Part shown: piece after piece, positions 40,430-52,732 of the stretch | Position numbering within the stretch: the first letter of the stretch is position 1 | Layout: the number at the start of each line of letters is the position of its first letter | Assembly (NCBI GenBank): GCA_002749055.1 | Contig: PDTW01000023.1 | Location: forward strand, 1 to 64,000 | Direction: 5' to 3' | Length of the DNA stretch: 64,000 nucleotides | DNA from: Candidatus Altimarinota bacterium | GTDB lineage: Bacteria; Patescibacteriota; Gracilibacteria; BD1-5; UBA6164 | Translations under genes and position numbers: made by a program | Notes under the pieces: model-generated | Database searches by the model: none | What the model was told of the DNA's origin: nothing | Seen by the model: the letters and a program-made list of their open reading frames with translations, nothing else

Positions 40430-41683
40430 ATGTTAAAAGTAATTAAAATTTCATTAAGTAACTTACTAAATAAAAAATTCTCTTCCCTTTTATTAATAGT
40501 ATTTTTAAGTTTTGGTTTTTCTATTTTTCTTTTTTTAGAAATTTGAAAATCATATTTAGAGAACTTAACAAATACTATATATTCCTGAGATATTTGAGAT
40601 AATAAATTAATAATTGAAAAAAACAACTCAACTATTTCTTCTTTTTTAAGTGATATAGTAAATAAAAAAGATTATTTCAAGAACTCTGAAATAGAGAAAA
40701 TAAGTAATATAGATTGAATAAAAAAAGTTTATAAATGAGCCAATTTTAACGAACCCGCTATTATGAGTATAAATTTATTGTGAAATTATTTCACAACAGA
40801 TATATTTTTAGAATGATTAGATGAAAGTATATTTAATAAAAAATTTGAAAACTTTAACGATAAACAAAACTATATTCCTCTAATTGTTTCTAATAAAGTT
40901 GTTAGCTCTTTAATAGCGATTTTTGTTAAAGACAAAAGTGCAGAAAAGATAACAAAAGAATTAATTTTATGAAAAGAATTTAATATTGTTTTTGGAAAAT
41001 CTTCTCTTACAAAAAGTCCTAATAAAGGTCTAAAAATGAAATGAAAAATAGTAGGATTCTGAGAGTGATCTAATTTTATGCTTATATCTATTCCTTACTC
41101 TTGGCTCAAAAAAATAAACTTATCACTATGAAAAAAGACAAAGGTACAAAAATTATTTTTAGAAACAGATAAAAATACAGATATAGATAAATTAGAAATA
41201 AGTATCAAAAACTTGTGATATACAGTTAAAAATAATAAAAAAGAAAAGGAAAAAATAAAAAGTTTAGTAAAAATACTATATAAAATATGATTTCTATTTG
41301 TAAGTATTATTTTATTAATAATCACCTATAGTTTAATTAGTTTTTTGATTTTAAGAATAATAGAAAGCAAAAAAGATAATTCTATTATGTTTGCTATTTG
41401 AATAACAAGACAAAAAATAACAATGATATACATAATAGAATGATTTATTATCTCTATTTTTTGATTAATACTTTCTCTATTAATAATATATTTATCTATA
41501 TATTATCTAAATAGTTATATCTGAATATATAATTCAAATCATAACTTTATAAATTTACCAGATATAGATTTTAGAATTCAAAATTTAGTACTTTTAATAA
41601 TATTTTTCATAATTATAAATACTATTAGTATTAGCTTATCTTATTTTAAAATACTCAAAAGTGACTTTAAAAAAATAATTTAA
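40430..41683 (+). CDS. FtsX-like ABC permease
   Basis: 417 residues. One TM helix near the N-terminus (SLLLIVFLSFGFSIFLFLEI), then a large extracytoplasmic domain (about 45-280), then three TM helices (LFVSIILLIITYSLISFLIL; IIEGFIISIFGLILSLLIIYLSIYY; LVLLIIFFIIINTISISLSYF), the 1+3 topology of FtsX/MacB permeases. It follows the ATPase by 23 bases. Such pairs export or mechanically transmit to lipoproteins or hydrolases; the partner here is unknown. Confidence 0.8.
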
Positions 41684-41685
41684 AA

Positions 41686-41713
41686 TTACTTAATTTTTTT
41701 ACAAATTAAGTAA
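41686..41713 (+). terminator. Terminator-like hairpin
   Basis: TTACTTAATTT - TTTTAC - AAATTAAGTAA after the permease stop, with the T-run in the loop and none after the stem, so termination is uncertain. Confidence 0.4.
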
Positions 41714-41724
41714 CATCTGAAAAA
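41711..41724. repeat. Partial dispersed element (left arm)
   Basis: TAACATCTGAAAAA, shared with the full copies. Confidence 0.5.
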
Positions 41725-41777
41725 ATATAGATATTAATTATAAAATATAAAAAAAGCTAAAATTCATAAATGAATAA

Positions 41778-41812
41778 AAAGAGAGAAAAAGCAATTTAAC
41801 TTTTCTCTCTTT
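41778..41812. terminator. Bidirectional terminator
   Basis: AAAGAGAGAAAA and TTTTCTCTCTTT, a 12-bp perfect stem between two convergent genes. Confidence 0.75.
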
Positions 41813-41866
41813 AAATGTATATTTTAAATTATGTAATTATTTTTATAATTAACTTTTTAATCAATA

Positions 41867-43114
41867 TTATTTTCAAGAATTCATATTAATTTCATTTGAA
41901 AAAATTTGTAATTTTAATTTTAAATATACTAAAGCATTATATTTATTATTTACTTTATTTGGTAAAACAGAATCTTGAGGATATTTCATAAGTAAATTTG
42001 AAATAACTTTTTCCAATTTTTTAACAATTTTATTATTTATTTTAACTTGTTTTGAAGTACTATATTTAGAAATTTTCTTAGTATATTTAGAAAAAAGTAT
42101 ATCAACCTTATTCAGAGTTCTTTTAGGTAAATTTCATTTTATATGGTTAAATAAATTTACGTCATTTTTGCTTAAAACAAAATTCTTTTCCCAAGGTCTT
42201 ATACATTTATTAAGCTTCTCTGACCAAGAGTATCAAGCCGAAGCCTTACATCAATGACTATCCCTATCATTTCAAACTAAATTTACTAACTTATCTTTCT
42301 TCTTTATACATTTCCATTCAGGAACAAAATTTTCTGGAGTTCAAATAAGAGTTGAAGCCATAAAATCTTTTCAAAAATATGTATTAACTCAATCTGTTGC
42401 TGTCTCACAAGTTTCTCATTCTGCTTTTATAAATTCTTCTCTAGTCTTATAAATACCTTTTACTTTCATTTCTTTTCTATTTAAACAAAACCACTCTTCC
42501 TTAGCCTCTTTTCAATTTTCATCTTCACAATACATCAAAGTTCCAGCTCAAATTTTTCAATCAACTACAAAATAAGTGTTACATCAATCAGTTGCAGACT
42601 GACAAGTTTTTCACTCTTGTTTTTCAAATTCTTCTCTTGAGTTATAAACTTTTTTCTTTTTTAATACTTTTACCTTTTTTAATACTTTCAAATCTTCTTT
42701 TGCATTTTCTAATTTTCTAGTTCTAGAACAAAGACTTACTCTATGTCTTCAATTATCTTCTTTGTCATATATAATCCAAGTTTTAGAATTTTTAAAATCT
42801 ACTCAACATGTAGCTCAATCTAAAGAAGTATAAACAATACCTTGTTTATTTCCTCATTTAAAAGTATCCATAACTTCTAGAGAAACTTTTTTTACCTTTT
42901 TATCATAAAATTTATTTTCTTTCTTTATATCATTATAAAAACTTCTTTTTTCTGTTATAATTTCTACATCTTTTATTTTTGCAGTATAAACATTATCTGC
43001 TCTTTTTAATTCTTCTTCTGGAGTTCATGGTCTCATACAACTACAAGCAGAAGCTGAATAAATAAAAGATGAAAATAAAGTAATAATACTTATTACTAAT
43101 AATATTTTTTTCAT
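41867..43114 (-). CDS. Exported Cys-rich protein with NTR/TIMP-like start
   Basis: 415 residues. The signal peptide (MKKILLVISIITLFSSFIYSASA) is followed directly by CSC, then RADNVYTAKIKDVEI and KKVSLEVMDTFKGGNKQGIVYT, the start of an NTR/TIMP-like OB domain. Two related 60-residue units follow (SREEFEKQEGKTCQSATDG... and TREEFIKAEGETCETATDG...), each with Cys pairs and an FC or KC end. A final small Cys domain has GCKASAGYSWSEKLNKCIRPWE. The mature protein probably sits outside the cell. Function unknown. Confidence 0.6.
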
Positions 43115-43262
43115 ATATATTAATATTAATAATATAAAATATATTCCTGTTATCTAATTATATTAGAAATATATAATAAAAAGATAACGAAGAGATTATA
43201 ATAAATAATTTTTTTATACCAACTTTTTTCTAAAAAAACTATATATTTACAAAATAATTTAA

Positions 43263-43580
43263 TTAAAAAAAATATGAATTTCAAGAATTTTTACCAACTA
43301 AATGTATTTTATAATGAAGGTCTTCTCTATTTAAATCAGATAAATTTTCTACTTTATCATCTCCTTGGTTTTCATTAAAATCTTTTTCTAATTTTCTAAC
43401 TCTATTTTTTTGAGATTTCCTAACTGTATTTTTTTGAGGAGAAATAGAAGAATCCTTAGTTTTTCTTACTACTTCTACTACAAGATTAGAAAAAAAACTC
43501 GATAATTTAGGACGATATTCTTGATTTAATGGTTTTGTTAAATTAGAATCTAACAAACCAGATCTTTCTAACTTTTCCAT
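43263..43580 (-). CDS. Small basic hypothetical protein
   Basis: 105 residues starting MEKLERSGLLDSNLTKPLN. A hydrophobic part (LSSFFSNLVVEVVRKT) is followed by a basic stretch with paired repeats (KNTVRKSQKNRVRKLEKD). The last six residues after a TGA (GNSYFF) only appear with the recoded glycine. No family recognised. Lone gene in a cluster of small minus-strand unknowns. Confidence 0.45.
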
Positions 43581-43668
43581 TTAAAATAAAGGTTAATTAA
43601 TAAGGTGCAAGGATTATATTTATGTATATAATTTTTTCAAGTTTTTATATATAAAAAATAATCCTGAA

Positions 43669-43902
43669 TTATGTCAATGCATATCCAGTATCAGGTAATC
43701 ATAATCAGAATTGCATTCAAGTAACTAAGTTAAAAGGAATATCTTTTTCTATTATTAAAATAATAAAATCCTTTATTTGTGAGAAATCTAATAAATGTCC
43801 AAGATTTCTAATCCAAGAATGATTATAAAGTGATGTTACATTAGATGTACTAGGATTTTTATTCGAGCTTATTTCACATGCTCTATTAAGTATAACAAAC
43901 AT
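43669..43902 (-). CDS. Small hypothetical protein
   Basis: 77 residues starting MFVILNRACEISSNKNPSTSNV. It contains SWIRNLGHLLDFSQIKDFIILIIEKDIPFN and ends GLPDTGYALT. TGA=Gly lies three times in the last third. No recognised family; 34 bases before the downstream gene's stop on the same strand. Confidence 0.4.
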
Positions 43903-43936
43903 TTTTTTATATATTTGCTTTTTTTTATACTCTAAA

Positions 43937-44446
43937 TTATAAAATTCTTTTTTTTCACTCTTTTCTAGTAACTTTTATTCAATTTTTAGCATCTTTAGAG
44001 AAATGTAATCAAGGGAATCTTATTAACTTATTTATAGTAGACTTAACTCATAAAACTTCAACCATTAAATCTAAGTTAGCTTCTAGATCAACTCAATCGT
44101 CTACCGTAGAATTAGGATTAATTTTTAATCATTTATCTCTTTTAATAAAACCCTTTATTTCTCAGTTTTGTATATTTCAATTTGAAATATACAAATTATT
44201 TGAAGTAAATTCTAGTTTTTCTATTCAATATATTTTTAATGACGATATTCTATGGAGTCATAAATAATCTTCATCATCCATTAATTGAATCCTTGTATTT
44301 TCATTTAACTTTAGAAATATTTCTTCTACTTGACCTTTAGTCAGTACCATAGTATCCTCTAATTGTTTAGAAACTAACAAAGTTTTAGAGGTACCTGAAT
44401 CTACTTCTAATCCGATATCATTTAATACATTTGCCAAATATTTCAT
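43937..44446 (-). CDS. Hypothetical protein
   Basis: 169 residues starting MKYLANVLNDIGLEVDSGTSKTLLVSKQLED. The mid part is polar with several TGA-encoded glycines (IYGIEKLEF, SNGNIQNGEIKG). It ends in a bas ic tail (GIKVTRKEGKKRIL). No known domain. A promoter-like TTGACA-N17/18-TATAGA lies about 190 bases upstream. The next gene downstream, at 43669-43902, starts 34 bases after this stop. Confidence 0.45.
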
Positions 44447-44631
44447 ATAATTTAGAAATAAATATTAAAAAAGCCCCTTATTTCAAAGGGTCTTTAGTGA
44501 AAACAATTTTTATATATTATTTATCAACAAGAAACAACCTTTGAACTAACATCCAAAAAGTAAAAATTGAAATAAAAAAATGTATAAAAATTATGCAAGC
44601 TCATTAAAAAGTTATTAACATTTAATATGAT

Positions 44632-44661
44632 TCTATAATAATATTTTTTTTTCTTTGTCAA
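44632..44661 (-). promoter_or_regulatory. Putative promoter for the small-gene cluster
   Basis: TTGACA (44661-44656) and TATAGA (44637-44632) on the minus strand, 18 bases apart. The rest of the 44447-44741 gap shows only a weak hairpin near 44465. Confidence 0.45.
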
Positions 44662-44688
44662 ATGAAAATATTCAAAATTAAATTTATA

Positions 44689-44723
44689 AAAAATAAGTAA
44701 TACTAAAGTATTACTTATTTTTT
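44689..44723 (-). terminator. Terminator after the lipoprotein gene
   Basis: AAAATAAGTAATACT - AA - AGTATTACTTATTTT with T-runs; near-perfect 15-bp stem. Confidence 0.8.
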
Positions 44724-44741
44724 ATAAAGATATTCGATTTT

Positions 44742-46076
44742 TTAATTATTTTTATCCATACCATCTGAATTTATAATTTTTTCTGTATTTTCTACATCTT
44801 TTTCTAAACCATCAATATTTAATTCATCAAAAGTAGATTGAATTTGTTTATCATATTCTTCTCAAATAACTCATGAACTAGTAGATTCTCATAAATCGTT
44901 AATATCTAATGATCAAGATTCATTAATAGTATCCATACTCTCAGCTCAGTACATTCATCAAGAAAAACCTTTTTTAATAATATCTTCTATACTTATAGAT
45001 TCCTTTGGAACTGAGATTTCAATACTCTTTTTTTCGTTAATTTTACTTTTAACATCAAGCTTAATTTTTGCATCTTCAAAATCAATATTTCAAACTATAT
45101 CAATATTTTTAGCAGAAAGATTGATATCAAAAGTAGCATTAAGCTCTTCTTTTCAGTTATTTAAAACAAACATAGTCAAAGTTCATCATTTTAATGACTT
45201 CTTTAAATCCATCTTTAATTCTCATCAATTTCAAGACATATTAACTATAAAATTACTTTTGTTATTATCAACACCAAAGTTCATTTCATCTACAGATCAA
45301 GAAAAAACAAAATATTCTTTTTTCTTAACATCAATTTTAATGTTTCAAGAAAATTTTATTTTATTTACTTCTTCTTTTAAATTCTCTACGTCTTTTTCAT
45401 TTATTTTCTTACCATTTAAGTCCGAAAGTTCTTTCATAATACTAACAATACTCTCATTATTTAATTCTACATCATAATTATAAAAATTAGGATCTTCATT
45501 TTCTTTTACTAATTTCAATAATGGATATTTTTTATAAACATTTAGAAAATCTTTATTAGACATAAATAATGATGAAGTATTATGAGTTCTTAAATAATCA
45601 TCATTTGATAAATCAAGGGATATCCATTTTCAAATATATCCTAAAAACATAGCTTTTACAAGAGCAACTGATTTATCTCAATCCTCTCATGGCATAGAAA
45701 GATTAAAGTCATTTAACTTTGTATACAAAGTTTTTTTATCCATCAACATTGAAACATCTAAGGTTCAACTTCAATTGATATCTTCAGATACAACTTTTAC
45801 ATTTCACTTAATATCTCAAGCAAAAGATTCTTTAGTTTTATCAAAATCAAAATCTGATTTTAAATCTACATTAACATCTCATTCAGGTGAATTAATAGAC
45901 AAGTCTGCAACAGTATTAGATTCTCAAACATTAATTTGAGAAAAATATTTCTCAAATTTTTCTATAAGTGAAGTTTGATTTTTAAGTAAAACATCTTCTG
46001 GAGTCTCATTTTTGGCAGGAGTACAAGATGACAAAATAATCAATAAAATTGAAATTATAATCGACTTTTTAAACAT
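44742..46076 (-). CDS. Lipoprotein of unknown function
   Basis: 444 residues. The N-terminus MFKKSIIISILLIILSSC is a lipoprotein signal with lipobox LSSC (Cys18). The mature part is a long beta-rich chain of repeating strand patterns (DVNVDLKSDFDFDKTKESFAGDIKGNVKV, later ISGNG and LDVKSKINEKKSIEISV) with no cysteines beyond the lipid anchor. It ends acidic (NSDGMDKNN). The pattern resembles LppX/LolA-like or elongated beta sandwiches, but no family is assigned. Surface or periplasm-side anchor is likely. Confidence 0.6.
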
Positions 46077-46197
46077 ATATTTTTTTTAATTATTAAAAGA
46101 GTAAAATGATTATATATAAAGATATAATAAAATCAAAATTTTTATAAAAATTATTTTTTAATATAATGTAAAAAATAATTTTTATAAAAAAATAAAA

Positions 46198-48024
46198 ATG
46201 AATAAAAAAAATATAGCATTAACAATAAGCGTAATAATTATTATTACTCTTTTTGTATATTGTTTTTATCCAGTTATAACTTATAAAGAAGATACTGAAA
46301 ATAGCCCTTGAAGAATATTTTTAAAGGATAGAAATTGAAAAATTATAACTGACAAATCTAAACCTTGATGATATAAAGAAAAAGATATCTTTTATGACAA
46401 AAACCTTAAAATAATAGAATCTATTATAAAGATTGAAGATAAAAATTTCTTTAAACATTTATGAATTAGTATTCCATCAAAAATTAGAGCAATAAAAGAT
46501 AATATTTATTGAAAAAAGATTTCGTGAGGAAGTACTATCACTGAACAATATATTAAAAATAGATATTTTAAAAATAAAAGTAGAACTTATTTACAAAAGA
46601 TAAGAGAAGCTATTTTAGCAATATCTTTTGAAATTATATACAGTAAAGAAGAGATACTAAATAACTACTTAAATAATATATATTTATGAAATTGAATTTA
46701 TTGATTAAAGTGAGCAAGTAATATTTATTTTGAGAAAAAACAATTAAAAAATTTAACAGATGAAGAAATAACTATCTTAGTATCCCTTATTAATAATCCT
46801 TCTATAAAATCATTAAAAGACAAAGACTTTTTAGAATATTTTGAAAAAGTTAAGAAAAAACTTAATTACAAATTTGAGAAAAAGATTTTTGTTCTCAATA
46901 AAAAAAAGAATATTGATCTTTTCCCTTTTGTAACAAATAATAACATAAAAACAATTGATTATGATTTACAAAGTTTTTCAAAAAAAGTTTTAAACAAAAC
47001 TATTAACTCTTTAAAGTCTAAGAATGTAACTAATGGAGCTATATTTGCTATTAATCCTAGTAACTGAGAAATACTAATATACCAGTGAAGTAAGGACTTT
47101 TATAGTAAAGAAATTGATTGACAGGTAGATATAATAAGGTCAAAAAGACAACCCTGAAGTACAATGAAACCATTTTTATACCTTTTAGCACTTATGAAAT
47201 GAGCTAATAGTGATGATTTTTTAATTGATTTAGAAACAAAGTATAATACTGGAATAAAAAATAAAACTTTTTTAGCTCAAAATTATTCACTAAAAGAATA
47301 TTGACTTATTAGACTTAAAAAGGCATTATGAAATAGTTTAAATAATGCATCTGTAAGATTGGCTAAAGAAATATGATTACAAGAAGTTTATGATTTTTAT
47401 AAAAAATCTGGTTTTGAACTAGAATATCCACCTAATCATTATTGATATTCTCTTGTTTTATGAAATCCTGATATAACACTATATAATTTGGTAAATAGTT
47501 ATAAAAATTTAATCCCAAAAGGAGAAGATATTAATAAATTTCTTTTATATAATATATTAAAAAATCCAGATAATAGAGATATTAGTTTCTGAGTAAATTC
47601 AATATTAAACACAAGTATATTTCAAGCTGTAAAGACTTGAACTAGCTCAGATTTTAGAGATAACTTAATAATTTCTTACCACCCTAATTTTATTATTTGA
47701 ATATGGGTTTGAAATAATGATAATTCATCTATGATTTGAGTAACTTGAATAACTGGTGCATGATATATTTGGCACCAGATAATTGAAAAAGCTATTAAAC
47801 TTTGATATATAAAAAATACAGAGGTTAAAATACCTAATTGAATTATAAAAAAAGACTATTGTCTTGATGTTAAATGTTATAGAAAAGAAATTATATACTC
47901 AAAAACAAACAAATCTTATGATAGTAGAATAGCTGACTCATTATATTTCAAAAAAGATATTTTCGAGAATTTATTAAATGAAGAAATAATAAGATTAGAA
48001 AAAAAGTGATTTATAATAAATTAA
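46198..48024 (+). CDS. Class A penicillin-binding protein
   Basis: 608 residues with one N-terminal TM helix (ALTISVIIIITLFVYCFYPVI). GT51 motifs: EDKNFFKHLGI, GGSTITEQYIKN, KIREAILAISFE and LNNYLNNIYLGNGIYG. Transpeptidase motifs: RQPGSTMKPFLYLL (SxxK), NSLNNASVRL (SxN) and KTGTSSDFRDN (KTG). It polymerises and cross-links peptidoglycan outside the membrane. There is no C-terminal BiPBP domain, unlike full PbpC. Its stop overlaps the end of the convergent MurL-like gene by 14 bp. Confidence 0.93.
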
Positions 48025-49387
48025 AGACAAAGCTTAGTTCACTTGGTATAAAGTTTTTTTCATAATTTTTCAATAAGTCTAATTCAATATTTTTCTCTCA
48101 TACTTTTTCTACCTGTGTTACTACATTTTTTTCAAGTATTTTCAGAATGTAAGGTAAATTTAGATTTAATTTTTTATAATATTTTATAGATTTATAAGCA
48201 GAAAATAAACATTCTTTATAAGTACCTACGCATTCATATGGTTTATTTCAAGAGAATCATAATAACTCTTGAAAAGTCACAAGTAATTCATTACCTTTAT
48301 ATAAGTTAGCTCAGAAAATATTTTCTAATTCTTTTTCTCAAAGAAATGATGATAACAATAAATATACAAAACAACACTTTTCACACTTATTACACCAATT
48401 TCAATTTATTTTTAGATTAGATTTTATAAAAAAGTTTTTATTGCAACTTGAGAATGAAGAAAAATACTTCTCTGCTTTGTTAGAAAATATTTGAGCAATC
48501 CTATATTCATAAAATCATCTTAATATTGAAAAATATTTAGAGTCCTCAGATATGTAATCAAAAACATAATCATTAAAATCTTTTTCAAATTCATATGATT
48601 TTGAATACTGATGATTAATACTAATTCAATGCCAAAAAGTATTAGCCTCACTTGCAGACTTTTCATTTGACAAAACTGTATATCTATAATCATACAAATA
48701 GCAAACTAATTGAGATATAAATGCAATTATTCATGTTATGGGAATATGTCAGTTATAGTATCCCTTTTTATTTAAAGAAAATAAGTTTTTTGAAAGAGAC
48801 CTTTTTATTTGTAAAGGTTTCTTTCAAAGAACTTTTAAAGTATTTACTTTTATAGTATCTAGCTTTCAAAAAATAAAAGGAGTGAAATCAAGAGAATCTA
48901 ACAATATAGAACTGACAATACTATCCTTTCATCATCACCATGGCAACAAAATATTTTTTGATTTTATATTGAACTTTTTAATTTCTTTTTTACTCAGCAA
49001 AGTATTTTTAAAGTTAATAATTCAATTTGGGTTTATTTCATTTTTAATAAGAAATTCTCATAATCAAAAAAGATAAAACTTTTCCCAAAATCTTATCTGG
49101 TTATCATCTAAATATCAAGACTCAACAAACAAATATCTTGTTGGAAAAAGTTTGTAATAACTTATTCATAATGCTAAATGAATATTAAATAAAATATTAT
49201 CTAGTATAGCATCATCCTTTGATTGTATATTCAATTCTAGAAAATCGCATTTAAAATCAACAATTTCCTCAAATTCTTCTTTAATTCAACTATTATCATT
49301 ACTATCAAAATAATAATTAAAATATCCCAAAAGATTTTTTTTATCGAAATTAAATGATTTAAAATAAAAATTATCAAACTTTTGCAT
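48011..49387 (-). CDS. murL: MurL-like UDP-MurNAc-L-Ala-Glu epimerase (PP-loop type)
   Basis: 458 residues. ILLPWGGGKDSIVSSILL is an ATP-pyrophosphatase-like loop; SNEKSASEAN, NHQYSKSYEFEKDFNDYV, YFSILRGFYEYRIAQIF, FSSCNKNF and NWCNKCEKCCFVYLLLSSFL follow as in MurL-type proteins, which convert the terminal L-Glu of UDP-MurNAc-L-Ala-L-Glu to D-Glu with ATP. It sits tail-to-tail with the class A PBP, in line with a peptidoglycan role. Family assignment is from memory of the motif order, so the exact reaction is less sure than the fold. Confidence 0.6.
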
Positions 49388-49450
49388 TAAATTTTTTATT
49401 AATAAATAGCCCTATCATTTTATATTAATTAATAATAAATTCAATTAAAT

Positions 49451-49478
49451 TTTACTTTTTAAATTTTTATCATATAAT
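49451..49478 (+). promoter_or_regulatory. rpsO promoter
   Basis: TTTACT (49451-49456), 16 bases, TATAAT (49473-49478), same layout as the ssrA promoter; leader of about 60 nt. Confidence 0.6.
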
Positions 49479-49546
49479 TGTTATCGTAATTTTCTGATGT
49501 ATTTTTTGGAAAGTTACAAAAATTTATATTTATAAAAATACATAAT

Positions 49547-49816
49547 ATGGCTATTGGAAAAGAAGAAAAGAAAAAAATAGTAAGTAGTTTCGGTTCAAAA
49601 AAATCAGACACTGGTTGTCCTGAGGTACAGGTAGCAATACTTACTTCAAGAATTGAAAATTTGAAAAATCATTTACTAGAACACAAGAAAGATAATCATT
49701 CAAGAAGATGAATTTTACTAATGGTATCTAAAAGGAGAAAATTACTTTCTTACTTAAAAAGAAAAGACCCTGAAAAATATAATGAAGTTATTGAAAAACT
49801 AGAAATTAGAAAATAA
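49547..49816 (+). CDS. rpsO: 30S ribosomal protein S15
   Basis: 89 residues, standard length. [64 protein letters not shown] matches S15 along its length, with the RRG glycine from TGA. It binds 16S rRNA helix 22 in early 30S assembly. Own promoter and terminator. Confidence 0.97.
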
Positions 49817-49845
49817 AAAAAAATCTCTTAAAAGAGATTTTTTTT
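49816..49845. terminator. Bidirectional terminator after rpsO
   Basis: AAAAAAAATCTCTT - AA - AAGAGATTTTTTTT; the T-run abuts the convergent Rel stop codon. Confidence 0.85.
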
Positions 49846-52043
49846 TATTTTTCTATACTAAATTCACTACTACACAAATTATCCTTAAAATTGAGTCTTA
49901 TTCTTTCCATAAGTCTATCAATAATCATATAATCATAATCAAGAATCTCAACTTTTATTACTATGTGTGATGTATTATAGTCTATTCTGTTTGAATTAAC
50001 ATCATATATATTTATGTTCATAAAATATATAATTTCACTTAATTCTTTCAGAACTCAAATTCTATTTTTAAATATAAACTCTAATTTGAAAATAACATAA
50101 TCATTGTGTTCTCATGCTCTATAAGCAGATAATAATCTATCTGTATTTACTTTTTCTAAAACTTTACATTTTCTATTATGAATAGTTATAACTCATTTAT
50201 TATTTATATGAGCAACCATTCTATCTGGTAATCTTCTTCTTGAACAATAACAAAGAGTATACTTAAGATTTTCTTCTCATCATATTATTATATCGCTTTT
50301 TTTGTCATCTTTCTTAATAATATCAGATACCTCTTTTCAAATTTCTTTTTTTTCTAATACTATTTTTTGAGCCTTAAGAATCTTTCTGAAAAGTGAAGAA
50401 GGAGTTATACTAAAATTTCACACTTGTTCAAGTAATAACCATCTTTCTTCAATATTATTTTCCCTTCAATCAATTATTCTAAGTATTGATAAATTTTTAT
50501 CAAATGCACTTAATCAAGATTTTACAAGATATTTATTCATTATTCACTTTCATCTTTCTCTATTACTCTCTTTATCTTCTATTTTTAAAAATGATTTAAT
50601 ACATTTTTTAGCTTTGGCAGTCTTAACAAAAGAAAGCCAAAAAGGATTAGGTTTTTTATTTTTGTCAATAACAATATCTACAACATCTCAATTACAAAGC
50701 TCTTTATCAAGAGGATAAACATTATTATTAACCTTTGCAATTGCAATATGGTTTCATAAATCAGTATGTATATAATATGCAAAATCAATAGGTGTTGATC
50801 ATGCTGGTAAATTAATATTATCTCAAGTTCTAGTAAAAACAAATATTCTATCTTTGAAAACATCTATTTTTAGAGAAGACATAAAATCTTTGTTTCAAAG
50901 ACTTTGGGTTAATTCCTTTAACTCTTTTACCCAATCAATGTCTTCATTAGCAACAGAACTTCATTTTTCTTTATATCAAAAATGAGCAGCAACTCAAACC
51001 TCAGCATACCTTTTCATCTCAAAAGTTTTTATCTGAATTTCTGTAGGTTGTTTTCTAAACTGTTTTAACAATCATATAGTTGTAGTATGAAGACTTTTAT
51101 ATCAATTTGGTTTAGGTAGAGCTATATAATCTTTAAATTTATTAGGGATAGGCTTCCATTCATTATGAATTAATCATAGAGCTTTATAACAATCTGAAAC
51201 AGAATCAACAATTACTCTAATTCAAAAGATATCATATAAATCATGAGGATTATCACATCACTTTTTATTCATTTTCTTATATATAGAATAAATTGATTTT
51301 ATTCTATAATCAATTTCATATCAACTTATTTTTCATTCTAATACGCGATCTATTTCTTTTTCAACATTATCAAGAAAATATTTGCAACTTTCTTCAAGAG
51401 TTTTTAATTCTTTTTTTATTTTTCTATACTTTTTTAACTCTAGGGTTTTAAAACATTCAAGTTCAAGATCATTTTTTAAATTAAATAATCACAACCTATC
51501 AGCAATTGGAGCATATATGTTTAATGTTTCTAAAGCAATTTTTATTCTTTTCTCTCTTTTAGGTTGGTACTGAATGGTTCTCATATTATGAAGCCTATCA
51601 GAAAGTTTTATAAAGACAACTCTCAAATCTTCCGCCATTGCAACAAACATTTTCCTTAAACTTCATATATCTCTATCTTCTCAAGAATATCTAACCTTTC
51701 ATAGTTTCTCCATTCATTGACACAAAAAACTTACTTCTTCTCAAAATTCATTTGAAATATCAACAGAAGTTTTTGGAGTATCTTCAATAACATCATGCAA
51801 AAGACAAGCCTGAATAGAAGGAATATCAGGTTTTAAATCAAGAAGTATTATTGTTGCCTCAACTGGATGGGTTATATAAGGTTCTCAGCTCATTCTTAAT
51901 TGCCCCTTGTGAGCATCTTTTGCATAAATATATGCTTTATTTATCTCATCTCTAATATAAGATTCTTCAAGATTAGTCATATATGAAGAAACTTTTTTTA
52001 TAATAAGATTTACTTTCTTATCTGTTTTATCTATATATTCCAT
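49845..52043 (-). CDS. (p)ppGpp synthetase/hydrolase Rel
   Basis: 732 residues with the full RelA/SpoT layout: HD hydrolase domain ([11 protein letters not shown] and RLHNMRTI), synthetase domain ([12 protein letters not shown] and [11 protein letters not shown]), TGS domain ([30 protein letters not shown]), and a C-terminal ACT domain. Both HD and synthetase signatures look intact, so it may make and degrade (p)ppGpp during starvation. The protein is alone in its direction, converging on rpsO and followed by a methyltransferase gene. Confidence 0.92.
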
Positions 52044-52073
52044 GTTTAAAAAAAGTTTTTAGAGAATATAAGT

Positions 52074-52721
52074 TTATATATGAATTATACTAACATAATT
52101 CTTATTATTTTCAAATAAATAATTATTAAGAACTTTAAATCAAGCTTTACTAAATAAATAATTTAATTCTTCTAAAGAAAATGAATGATAAAATCTTGAA
52201 AAAACTCATATTTTTATTTTGTAATCTAAAGATCAAAATCTATTCTCACTTCAATTAATCTGACTACTTTTATATTTTTTTCTATTTAAAGGACTATTTA
52301 AAGCCCAATTAGTCATATAAATTCTTCATCACTTTTCTAACAAATTATGAAGAGAAGATAACACTAATAGCCTTTCTTCAATAGTTTTTAAATGATGAAA
52401 AGAAGCTATAAAAAAGATATCAGAAAACTTTTTATTTATTTTTTTCAAATCAAGCATATCTAATTCTAAAAAATTATATTTCGGATAAGCTTTTTTTGCC
52501 TCACCAAGTAATCAAGAGGATAAATCAATTCATAAATAATCAATTAATTCTATTTTTGAAGACTTTAGACATCACAATAGTCTAGCATTTCAACATCAAA
52601 CATCAAGAACTGTCTTTGGTTTATCCAAAGACATAAGAGAAATAAAATAATTTATTTCTTCCCACTTCATATTTTTTCTAGAATTAGAAAATGTTTTTGC
52701 AAAATTATTATAATCAACCAC
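52074..52721 (-). CDS. SAM-dependent methyltransferase (class I)
   Basis: 215 residues. TVLDVGCGNARLLGCL is the SAM-binding motif I, DYLGIDLSSGLLGEAKKAYP motif II, and FLELDMLDL then SDIFFIASFHHLKT motifs III-IV. The N-terminal AKTFSNSRKNMKWEEI is like the lead-in of Trm9-type methyltransferases, suggesting tRNA wobble-uridine methylation, which is a weak guess. GTG at 52721 is used as start: no ATG lies in frame, and the ArgS stop is 11 bases upstream. Probably co-transcribed with argS. Confidence 0.7.
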
Positions 52722-52732
52722 TTTTATTATAT

